The translations under genes were made by a program, and so were the position numbers. DNA of 6,430 nucleotides from Deltaproteobacteria bacterium (GTDB lineage: Bacteria > SAR324 > NAC60-12). The stretch is from the NCBI GenBank assembly GCA_003541985.1, contig DPLM01000287.1, positions 1 through 6,430 of the forward strand. Direction: 5' to 3'. Shown here piece after piece: positions 1 to 5,791 of this stretch; position 1 is the stretch's first letter, and each line of letters begins with the position of its first letter. The notes under the pieces are model-generated. The model saw only the letters and a list, made by a program, of their open reading frames with translations, was not told where the DNA came from and ran no database searches.

Positions 1-1854
1 CGTCACCGTGTCCATCTTACCGTATTCATTTGAGTACATATCACTGCTGATCTTACTCTCCGTAGCAGCGATTTCCTCATTGCTTGGCCAAATGTCCTTG
101 AGAAAGATATCGTTGCCGTCCTTGTCCTTACCCAGTGGGTCATTCTGGAGATCAATGTTGACTGTCCCAGCCAGCGCATACGCAACCACCAGTGGAGGAC
201 TAGCTAGATAATTGGCTTTGACATTCGGACTGATCCTACCTTCAAAGTTCCGATTTCCAGACAGTACTGAAGTCACTACCAAATCCCCATCATTGATTGC
301 CTTTACAATGTTATCTGGCAAAGGGCCACTGTTGCCAATACAGGTCGTGCAGCCATAGCCAACCGTGTTGAAACCCATTGCATCAAGATGATGCTGCAGG
401 TCTGCTTTCTCTAAGTAAGCTGTTACTACACGAGAACCTGGCCCCAAGGAGGTCTTGACCCAAGGCTTGCTTCTCAACCCGAGTAAGTTAGCTTTTTTAG
501 CGAGCAAGCCTGCTGCAATCATTACAGATGGATTACTGGTATTTGTACAGGAAGTGATCGCTGCAATCGCCACATCGCCGTGGGTCAAGGTTTGACCGTC
601 CAACCCTTGAATAGCCGATTGAGTCAACAGTGCCGTTTCTCCAAGCTCAAAACCTCCTTGCTTGATCGGTTTACGCAGAGTTTCTTGCCAAGTTGATTGC
701 ATCGTCGTGAGGTTCACACGATCCTGAGGACGCTTGGGGCCTGCCAAGGCTGGTTCCACAGTTGACAAATCCAACTCTAGTGTATCACTAAATATTGGGT
801 CTGGAGTGCTATTAGTGCGAAAAAGTCCCTGTGCTTTACAGTATGCCTCCACTCGCTGAAATACTTCTGTGGAGCGTCCGGTTTGATGCAAGTAATTCAG
901 CGCTTCATCGTCAACTGGGAAGAAACCCATAGTTGCTCCATACTCAGGCCCCATGTTGGCAATAGTGGCACGATCTGCAAGTTTCAGGTTACTCAATCCA
1001 GAACCATAGAACTCAACAAATTTTTCGACAACACCTTTCTTGCGAAGCATTTCAACGACGCGCAAAACAAGATCTGTTGCGGTTGCTCCAGCAGGTAGTT
1101 GTCCAGTCAACTTGAAACCCACCACTTGAGGCATCAGCATGTAGATTGGTTGGCCCAGCATCACTGATTCTGCTTCAATTCCACCAACTCCCCAGCCCAT
1201 TACACCAAGACCGTTGATCATTGTTGTGTGGGAATCAGTACCAACAAGCGTGTCTGGGAAAGCAACACCTTCCACCAACTGAACAACGTTTGCCACATAC
1301 TCTAGATTAACTTGATGGACAATGCCTACACCCGGAGGAAATGCTCGGAACTGCCGGAAAGCGTTCTGTCCCCACTTAAGGAACTCGTAACGTTCTTGAT
1401 TACGCTCAAATTCAATCTGCATATTCCGATCAAGAGAATCTGTGCCACCAAAGTGGTCGACCTGAACCGAGTGATCAATCACGAGATCGACTGGCACCCG
1501 AGGATTAATCACTTCTGGATCTCCCCCCATCTCTGCCATTGCTGAACGTAGTGATGCCAAATCAACCACAGCTGGCACTCCTGTAAAGTCTTGAAGGATC
1601 ACTCTGGTTGGCTTGTGAGGAATTTCCTTATCCGAGACAGAGCCATCCCAATTTGCCAGAGTATGCACATGCTCTTCGAGAACCTGAAAATCATCATAGT
1701 TCCGTAGTGCTTGTTCCAACAAAATCCGAATGGAAAAAGGCAAGCGGCTAATGTTTCCACCCATCTTTTGTTCCAGCGCTTCTAGGCTGTAGTAGGATGC
1801 TTTGCCACTGCCCGTATCAAAATCACGGCGGCATCCGAATTTGTTGTCAGACAT
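1..1854 (-). CDS. acnA: Aconitate hydratase AcnA, 3' end cut by window edge
   Basis: Cytosolic [4Fe-4S] aconitase of the TCA cycle, interconverting citrate and isocitrate through cis-aconitate. The first 618 residues are present, of about 890-900 usual for AcnA; the rest of the core and the C-terminal swivel domain lie off the left edge. The frame is open from ATG 1854 to position 1. Seen motifs: IDHS (126-129), DSHTTM (207-212), the first cluster cysteine C436 in ITSCTNTSNP, cysteines C502 and C505 in GYGCTTCIGNSGP, and GNRNFEGR with substrate-binding-type R535 and R540. Spacing of the three cysteines and two arginines matches AcnA/IRP1 to within one residue, so no indel is suspected. The family contains RNA-binding bifunctional members (IRP1-like), but that cannot be judged here. 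A purine-rich AGAGAAA (1857-1863) is a modest ribosome site. The gene is divergent from the aap operon, with no evident functional coupling beyond central carbon and amino acid metabolism. Confidence 0.96.
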   Translation of the reverse strand, partial: MSDNKFGCRRDFDTGSGKASYYSLEALEQKMGGNISRLPFSIRILLEQALRNYDDFQVLEEHVHTLANWDGSVSDKEIPHKPTRVILQDFTGVPAVVDLASLRSAMAEMGGDPEVINPRVPVDLVIDHSVQVDHFGGTDSLDRNMQIEFERNQERYEFLKWGQNAFRQFRAFPPGVGIVHQVNLEYVANVVQLVEGVAFPDTLVGTDSHTTMINGLGVMGWGVGGIEAESVMLGQPIYMLMPQVVGFKLTGQLPAGATATDLVLRVVEMLRKKGVVEKFVEFYGSGLSNLKLADRATIANMGPEYGATMGFFPVDDEALNYLHQTGRSTEVFQRVEAYCKAQGLFRTNSTPDPIFSDTLELDLSTVEPALAGPKRPQDRVNLTTMQSTWQETLRKPIKQGGFELGETALLTQSAIQGLDGQTLTHGDVAIAAITSCTNTSNPSVMIAAGLLAKKANLLGLRSKPWVKTSLGPGSRVVTAYLEKADLQHHLDAMGFNTVGYGCTTCIGNSGPLPDNIVKAINDGDLVVTSVLSGNRNFEGRISPNVKANYLASPPLVVAYALAGTVNIDLQNDPLGKDKDGNDIFLKDIWPSNEEIAATESKISSDMYSNEYGKMDTVT

Positions 1855-1920
1855 GCTTTCTCTGTGGATAGGGTTCAACCGGAAAAGCCGCACAAGCGAC
1901 CATTATTATGAAAGTAGATT

Positions 1921-1936
1921 TAATATTTTTGATTCA
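1921..1936. repeat. 16-bp direct repeat, copy 1
   Basis: TAATATTTTTGATTCA here matches TAGTATTTTTGATTCA at 2037-2052 at 15 of 16 positions, with 13 identical bases in a row; the copies start 116 bp apart. Copy 1 lies just downstream of the candidate acnA -10 on the minus strand, so it could overlap the transcription start. A shared regulator site is possible. The AT-rich composition raises the chance of coincidence. Confidence 0.5.
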
Positions 1937-1937
1937 C

Positions 1938-1965
1938 ATTATTCCTAATTTTGAATATCGATCAA
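1938..1965 (-). promoter_or_regulatory. Candidate acnA sigma70-type promoter
   Basis: Read on the minus strand, TTGATC (1965-1960; 4 of 6 to the -35 consensus) is followed after 16 bases by AATAAT (1943-1938; 5 of 6 to the -10 consensus). The predicted start would leave an acnA leader of roughly 75 bases. The -35 hexamer overlaps an inverted repeat, TTGA-N7-TCAA (1951-1965), which could be an operator. The match is moderate and AT-rich DNA gives many such hits. Confidence 0.25.
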
Positions 1966-2023
1966 TGTAAAAGAGCATCTGTAGAATACAAGTTTTTCAG
2001 TGCTGTTGTAAGGAGTTTGAAGC

Positions 2024-2131
2024 ATGGCTGTGGGTCTAGTATTTTTGATTCAGCACTCAATTTTGACTAGTGTCCTGTCAACCAATGCGACACCTTTATT
2101 CTACCAAATGTTATCAGTCCAATCTCTCTGA
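2024..2131 (+). CDS. Possible 35-aa hydrophobic small protein
   Basis: I do not recognise this peptide. ATG 2024 to TGA 2129-2131 encodes 35 residues beginning MAVGLVFLIQHSILTSVL, a hydrophobic stretch able to form one membrane segment, followed by a polar tail. The main support is TAAGGAG at 2009-2015, complementary to the 16S rRNA tail and set 8 nt before the ATG, a better ribosome site than those of aapQ or aapP. The ORF points toward aapJ, ends 167 nt before it, and contains the second copy of the 16-bp repeat. It could be a small membrane protein, an upstream leader peptide, or a chance ORF; length alone gives no support. Confidence 0.25.
   Translation: MAVGLVFLIQHSILTSVLSTNATPLFYQMLSVQSL
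2037..2052. repeat. 16-bp direct repeat, copy 2
   Basis: TAGTATTTTTGATTCA is the second copy of the repeat at 1921-1936, differing at one base. It lies inside the possible small ORF, about 140 bp upstream of the candidate aapJ -35. Confidence 0.5.
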
Positions 2132-2166
2132 GATCATTGCATCAATGTGTTACAGAGTCTGGGAAG

Positions 2167-2181
2167 CCCTAATTCATAGGG
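2167..2181. promoter_or_regulatory. Inverted repeat upstream of aapJ -35
   Basis: CCCTA-N5-TAGGG is a perfect 5-bp interrupted palindrome ending 8 bp before the candidate -35 TTGACA of aapJ. A dyad directly upstream of -35 is a usual place for an activator site. The arms are short, so this is only a candidate operator. Confidence 0.3.
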
Positions 2182-2189
2182 ATTAAATC

Positions 2190-2221
2190 TTGACATCCAG
2201 CCCAAATTTAGTCTGAATAAT
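2190..2221 (+). promoter_or_regulatory. Candidate aapJ operon promoter
   Basis: A consensus -35 hexamer, TTGACA (2190-2195), is followed by AATAAT (2216-2221), 5 of 6 to the -10 consensus, at an over-long spacing of 20 bp. At the normal 17-bp spacing the best hexamer, CTGAAT, matches only 3 of 6. A perfect -35 with poor -10 placement would fit an activator-dependent promoter, possibly using the flanking inverted repeats. The inferred start near 2228 gives a leader of about 70 nt. Confidence 0.4.
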
Positions 2222-2226
2222 GGTTT

Positions 2227-2251
2227 TTGTATGAAAATATCTGCCATACAA
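2227..2251. promoter_or_regulatory. 7-bp inverted repeat at aapJ transcription start region
   Basis: TTGTATG-N11-CATACAA is a perfect 7-bp interrupted palindrome lying just after the candidate -10 and within the presumed leader of aapJ. As DNA it is the size of a dimeric regulator operator. As RNA it would form only a weak A/U-rich hairpin with an 11-nt loop, so a protein-binding site is the likelier reading. The regulator is unknown. Confidence 0.4.
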
Positions 2252-2286
2252 TTGAAGTTGCTGATGGCCTTCGAATCAAAACGATT

Positions 2287-2292
2287 GAGGAG
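2287..2292 (+). promoter_or_regulatory. Ribosome binding site deciding the aapJ start
   Basis: GAGGAG lies 6 nt before ATG 2299 but directly abuts ATG 2293, and far upstream TTG 2227 has no such site. The spacing selects ATG 2299, which also starts exactly at the lysine pair of the signal peptide. Confidence 0.75.
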
Positions 2293-2298
2293 ATGAAA

Positions 2299-3327
2299 AT
2301 GAAAAAATTATTCCTATCCTGTCTGTCTATTGCCCTCTTGGGTGGGATTGCCATAGCTGGTGGTCATGAGAAAGGAACTCTTTCCGCTGTTAAGTCAAAA
2401 GGACATATTCAATGTGGTGTAAGCCAGGGCTTACCAGGCTTCTCTAATCCAGATGACCAAGGTAACTGGTCTGGGTTGGACGTCGATTTCTGTCGAGCGA
2501 TGTCAGCCGCTGTTTTTGGTGATGCCGATAAAGTGAAATACACACCACTCTCTGCTAGAGCCAGGTTCGAGGCACTACGCTCTGGAGAAATTGATGTGTT
2601 AGCACGAAACACAACTTGGACAATGCAACGTGATGCTACTCTCGGCCTAGAATTCGTAGGTGTGAATTACTATGACGGCCAAGGCTTCATGGTTCGCAAA
2701 ACCTTAGGTGTAAACAGTGCTATGGAGCTAGACGGCGCGTCGGCATGCACCAACACAGGAACTACAACCGAGTTAAATTTGACCGACTTTTTCCGTGCTA
2801 ATGGAATGCAGTTTGAGTTGGTGGCTTTCGAAAGAGCTGACGAGGTGGTCGCAGCTTACGATGCTGGACGCTGTGATGTTTACACAACTGACCGATCTGG
2901 CTTGGCAGCTCAAAGAACAAAGTTATCAAACCCAAATGATCACAAGGTTCTACCAGAGATCATCTCCAAAGAGCCATTAGGGCCTGTCGTACGTCAAGAT
3001 GATCCACAATGGGCAGATCTGGCTCGCTGGACATTGAATGCGATGATTAACGCTGAAGAAATGGGAATTGATTCCAGCAATGTCGACTCCAAGCGCAGTG
3101 ACAGCAACCCTGCTGTCAAGCGCCTTATGGGTACTGAAGGAGACTTGCATGAGGCTATCGGCGTCAACAACGACTGGGCTTACAACATTGTAAAACAAGT
3201 TGGCAACTACGGCGAGGTTTATGAGCGCCACGTTGGAGCCAATACTCCCCTACAACTGGGACGTGGTGGCACAGTCAATGATTTATGGACCAATGGCGGT
3301 TTGATCTACGCTCCACCTGTTCGCTGA
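2299..3327 (+). CDS. aapJ: General L-amino acid ABC transporter, periplasmic binding protein
   Basis: Periplasmic solute-binding protein of the Aap/Bzt polar amino acid importer, which takes up glutamate, aspartate, glutamine, histidine and other L-amino acids in characterised members. It has 342 residues, close to the family's about 340. Residues 1-20 form a Sec signal peptide: MKK, a hydrophobic core, then AIA with probable cleavage after A20. The mature protein shows family hallmarks: GVSQGLPGFS (40-49), GLDVDFCRA (59-67), SGEIDVLARNTTWT (95-108), YYDGQGFMVRK (124-134), TGTTTELNL (153-161), RCDVYTTDRSGL (191-202), VGNYGEVYERHVG (301-313) and the terminal NDLWTNGGLIYAPPVR. Four mature cysteines (C39, C65, C150, C192) could form disulfides. 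It is the first operon gene and is followed by a hairpin, fitting high expression. Exact substrate range cannot be read from sequence. Confidence 0.95.
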   Translation: MKKLFLSCLSIALLGGIAIAGGHEKGTLSAVKSKGHIQCGVSQGLPGFSNPDDQGNWSGLDVDFCRAMSAAVFGDADKVKYTPLSARARFEALRSGEIDVLARNTTWTMQRDATLGLEFVGVNYYDGQGFMVRKTLGVNSAMELDGASACTNTGTTTELNLTDFFRANGMQFELVAFERADEVVAAYDAGRCDVYTTDRSGLAAQRTKLSNPNDHKVLPEIISKEPLGPVVRQDDPQWADLARWTLNAMINAEEMGIDSSNVDSKRSDSNPAVKRLMGTEGDLHEAIGVNNDWAYNIVKQVGNYGEVYERHVGANTPLQLGRGGTVNDLWTNGGLIYAPPVR

Positions 3328-3343
3328 TTTTAAGATCTAGCTA

Positions 3344-3365
3344 TCCCGGCCCTGCGGGGTTGGGA
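3344..3365 (+). promoter_or_regulatory. Intercistronic hairpin after aapJ
   Basis: A 9-bp stem, TCCCGGCCC pairing with GGGGTTGGGA minus its first G, contains two G-U pairs and encloses the tetraloop TGCG. It begins 16 nt after the aapJ stop. What follows is pyrimidine-rich (about 3370-3390) but has no U-run, so it is not a canonical intrinsic terminator. Such hairpins after binding-protein genes are known in other ABC operons to protect the upstream message or partly reduce read-through; that role here is inferred. Confidence 0.55.
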
Positions 3366-3405
3366 ATTACCTACCTTCTTTCTCTTCCTTCGAGACAAGC
3401 TCGCT

Positions 3406-4584
3406 ATGGCTGGACGGGCTGCCACAACCTCTGTTCTTAACAATTCTAAATTCCGTGCAATTTTATACCAGTTGATTATGGCCTCGCTCCTGATCTATCT
3501 GGGTTGGAGTATCGCTGAAAACACGATTGCCAACATGGAGGCACGTGATATTCGCGCTGGTTTCGGTTTTCTTGATGAGACGGCCGGCTTCAGCATCATG
3601 ATGTCGCTAGTGCCCTATGAGCCTGGCGATACTTATGGGAGAGTTTTTTTAGTTGGTTTGCTCAATACGCTCCTAGTAGCAGGCATTGGAGTTGTGTTTG
3701 CAACAATGGTTGGTTTTTTAGTTGGAATTATGCGGTTGTCGCAAAACTGGGTTGTTTCCAGATTGGCAACCATTTACGTAGAAATCTTCAGAAATGTTCC
3801 ACTCCTGCTTCAAATTCTATTTTGGTATACCGCTGTACTCAAACCACTACCAGGCCCTCGTCAAGTATTTGAACGCAATACCGAAATCTATTTTGGTATA
3901 TCAAATAGGGGAATTACAGTTCCCGAATTCATCTTCCTAGAAAATTTTTCTTTCACCACCTGGACTGCCTTACTGGGAATACTGTTTACAATTGGCATAC
4001 ATCGGTGGGCGAAACAAAGGCAGGCTACAACGGGAGAGCAGTTTCCAGTTTTTTTTGCCGGGCTAGGATTAACTATTGGTTTACCAATTCTAGTGTTCCT
4101 ATTGTCAGGAGCACCTGTTGAGTTTACACCTGCGAAAATGGGCCGATTTAATCTAGCAGGCGGCATTACAATTATTCCAGAGTTTCTCGCTGTTTTACTA
4201 TCGCTAGTGCTTTATACAGCTTCTTTTATCGCTGAAATTGTTAGAGCTGGTATCCAAGCTGTCAATTATGGGCAAACTGAGGCTTCTCGCGCTCTGGGAT
4301 TACGCAATGGCACTACACTTAAGCTGGTTATCATTCCACAAGCATTGAGAATTATCATCCCTCCAATGACAAGCCAATATTTGAATTTAACAAAAAACAC
4401 CTCTCTGGCCGCAGCAATAGCTTATCCAGATCTTGTCGCTACCTTTGCAGGCACCGCCCTAAATCAGAACGGACAGGCTCTTGAGACCCTAGCCATAACA
4501 ATGACAGTCTATTTGAGCCTTAGCCTACTCACGTCTGCCCTCATGAATTGGTTCAATTCGCGTGTAAAATTGGTGGAGCGGTAG
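3406..4584 (+). CDS. aapQ: General L-amino acid ABC transporter, permease AapQ
   Basis: Inner-membrane permease, one of two that form the translocation path of the Aap/Bzt importer (HisMQ-type, polar amino acid family). It has 392 residues; family members are near 400. Hydrophobic segments appear near residues 17-37, 83-108, 129-145, 186-199, 217-234, 257-275 and 362-380. GLLNTLLVAG (84-93) and YVEIFRNVPLLLQILFWY (124-141) are typical of the family. The EAA loop that docks on the ATPase runs from E292 (EASRALG) to P311 (VIIPQAL). Residues 40-80 and 146-255 are the long N-terminal and central insertions that set Aap/Bzt permeases apart from short HisM-type ones. ATG 3406 is the only ATG start after an in-frame stop at 3331, yet no clear Shine-Dalgarno precedes it. 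Assigned as the Q (BztB-like) rather than M subunit from its N-terminus and gene order. Confidence 0.94.
   Translation: MAGRAATTSVLNNSKFRAILYQLIMASLLIYLGWSIAENTIANMEARDIRAGFGFLDETAGFSIMMSLVPYEPGDTYGRVFLVGLLNTLLVAGIGVVFATMVGFLVGIMRLSQNWVVSRLATIYVEIFRNVPLLLQILFWYTAVLKPLPGPRQVFERNTEIYFGISNRGITVPEFIFLENFSFTTWTALLGILFTIGIHRWAKQRQATTGEQFPVFFAGLGLTIGLPILVFLLSGAPVEFTPAKMGRFNLAGGITIIPEFLAVLLSLVLYTASFIAEIVRAGIQAVNYGQTEASRALGLRNGTTLKLVIIPQALRIIIPPMTSQYLNLTKNTSLAAAIAYPDLVATFAGTALNQNGQALETLAITMTVYLSLSLLTSALMNWFNSRVKLVER
4572..4578 (+). promoter_or_regulatory. Ribosome binding site deciding the aapM start
   Basis: GGTGGAG, inside the last codons of aapQ, lies 8 nt before ATG 4587. This favours 4587 over the in-frame TTG at 4548, which would overlap aapQ by 37 nt and add residues unlike the family N-terminus. 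The arrangement suggests translational coupling. Confidence 0.7.
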
Positions 4585-4586
4585 TT

Positions 4587-5717
4587 ATGAGCAACCCAAG
4601 ATCCGTTTTTTTTGTACGCAAGGAGTTTATCTCCGCTCGTCAAGCTCCTGCCTCAACTATCGGAGTTTTAGGGTGGATACGTAACAATTTGTTCTCAACT
4701 CCGTTCAACTCGTTACTGACTGTGGCATTGGGTGGGTTAGGAGTGTGGTTGATCTGGGGAGCTCTAGATTGGCTGATCTTTAATGCAGTTTGGGCGGGAG
4801 GTAATGAAGCCTGTAAAGTAAACCCTGAAGGAGCTTGTTGGACGTTTATCAGCACAAGGTTCGATCAGTTTGTTTACGGATTCTATGAAAAACCAGAACG
4901 CTGGCGTGTTGATCTTATCCTGCTTGTGCTCTTCACTGGTATTTTCTGGTCTGGATGGGAAAGAGCACCTGCCCGTAAATGGGTGGGAGGTTTTATGTTG
5001 ATTCCATTTCCCCTAATTGCGTGGGTTGTATTGTATGGTGGAATTTTTGGACTGCCAGTTGTGGAAACCAGCCAATGGGGAGGGTTTACACTGACCTTGG
5101 TCGTGTCTTTGATTGGAATTATTGTCTCTCTACCTTTAGGAATTTTGCTGGCTCTTGGGCGTCGATCAAAAATGCCGATCATTCATTCAACATGTTTATT
5201 CTTTATTGAATTCTGGCGTGGAGTCCCGCTGATCACTGTGCTTTTCATGGCAGCTTACGTGCTGCCTCTGTTCTTTCCAGCCGGGTTAAATTTCGACCAA
5301 TTGTTGCGGGCTCTAATTGGATTTGCCTTATTTGCGGCTGCTTATATGGCGGAGGTTGTACGAGGAGGACTGCAGTCACTCAATAAAGGACAATATGAAG
5401 CCGCAGATTCCTTGGGCCTAAGTTACTGGAAGTCAATGCGTCTGATTATTCTTCCTCAGGCTCTTAAGGCTGTCATACCTGGGATCGTCAATACATTTAT
5501 TGGACTATTCAAAGATACTACATTAGTCCTCATAATTGGACTTTTGGATTTATTAGGCATGGTTCACGCTGCCATAGCAGATCCTAATTGGAGCATACGA
5601 AGCGTTCCCACAACAGGCTATGCTTTTGTAGCGATAACCTTCTTTATCTTCTGCTATGGCATGTCGCGCTACAGTAGATTTGTTGAGGAAAAACTGAACA
5701 CTGGACACAAGCGCTAA
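4587..5717 (+). CDS. aapM: General L-amino acid ABC transporter, permease AapM
   Basis: Second inner-membrane permease of the importer, the partner of AapQ. It has 376 residues, compared with about 380 in the family. Hydrophobic segments appear near residues 43-66, 109-122, 134-154, 164-190, 205-228, 240-258, 305-328 and 343-360. Family marks include WGGFTLTLVVSLIGI (164-178), FFIEFWRGVPLITVLFM (205-221) and the EAA loop from E271 (EAADSLG) to P290 (ILPQALK). A loop between the first two segments carries C76 and C84, near the GACW typical of AapM proteins, and could hold a disulfide if it is periplasmic. The gene starts 2 nt after the aapQ stop, so the two permeases are probably made in a 1:1 ratio by coupled translation. 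The next gene, the ATPase, follows after 74 nt. Confidence 0.94.
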   Translation: MSNPRSVFFVRKEFISARQAPASTIGVLGWIRNNLFSTPFNSLLTVALGGLGVWLIWGALDWLIFNAVWAGGNEACKVNPEGACWTFISTRFDQFVYGFYEKPERWRVDLILLVLFTGIFWSGWERAPARKWVGGFMLIPFPLIAWVVLYGGIFGLPVVETSQWGGFTLTLVVSLIGIIVSLPLGILLALGRRSKMPIIHSTCLFFIEFWRGVPLITVLFMAAYVLPLFFPAGLNFDQLLRALIGFALFAAAYMAEVVRGGLQSLNKGQYEAADSLGLSYWKSMRLIILPQALKAVIPGIVNTFIGLFKDTTLVLIIGLLDLLGMVHAAIADPNWSIRSVPTTGYAFVAITFFIFCYGMSRYSRFVEEKLNTGHKR

Positions 5718-5723
5718 CATTCT

Positions 5724-5752
5724 GTGTGCGGTCCGGTGGCATCACGCAACAC
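5724..5752 (+). promoter_or_regulatory. Weak hairpin between aapM and aapP
   Basis: GTGTGCG (5724-5730) can pair with CGCAACAC (5745-5752), giving 7 bp with one bulged A and a 14-nt loop. It is followed by A-rich rather than U-rich sequence, so it is not an intrinsic terminator. It may be chance or a minor mRNA processing or stability element. Confidence 0.2.
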
Positions 5753-5791
5753 CAGAAAATCTAAATCTAAACTTTAGAACAATTGTCAGTT

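Larger units (their letters stand above)
1855..2298. other. Divergent acnA-aapJ control region
   Basis: These 444 bases separate the divergent acnA and aapJ starts. The stretch is AT-rich and has no large gene, tRNA-like cloverleaf or CRISPR repeat that I can see. It holds candidate promoters facing both ways, two copies of a 16-bp direct repeat, short inverted repeats, and a possible 35-codon ORF at 2024-2131, each listed separately. The region is longer than two simple promoters need, which leaves room for regulator sites, a small RNA or a small peptide gene. Confidence 0.8.

Noticed and set aside
883..1545. Plus-strand ORFs (883-1098 and 1312-1545) opposite acnA
   Set aside because: They are short shadows antisense to an intact, motif-complete aconitase frame, and their translations have no recognisable domain.
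1881..1901. Leader terminator or attenuator before acnA (minus strand, stem followed by TTTT)
   Set aside because: The stem is only three to five pairs with a mismatch and a four-base T-run, which is within chance expectation.
2227..2298. Extended aapJ N-terminus from TTG 2227
   Set aside because: It would put 24 polar residues before a standard signal peptide. GAGGAG at 2287-2292 correctly spaces ATG 2299 instead, and the upstream part coincides with an inverted repeat.
2314..2325. Lipoprotein lipobox around Cys8 of AapJ
   Set aside because: The cysteine is at residue 8 with FLS before it, too early in the hydrophobic core and a poor lipobox. The AIA site at 18-20 fits ordinary signal peptidase cleavage.
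3344..3390. Rho-independent terminator ending transcription after aapJ
   Set aside because: The stem is good but lacks a U-run, and the remaining genes of the same transporter follow directly.
2977..5182. Minus-strand ORFs at 2977-3231, 3888-4166, 4640-4855 and 4883-5182
   Set aside because: Each is antisense to a well-supported aap gene, and the translations look like reverse readings of membrane-protein codons.
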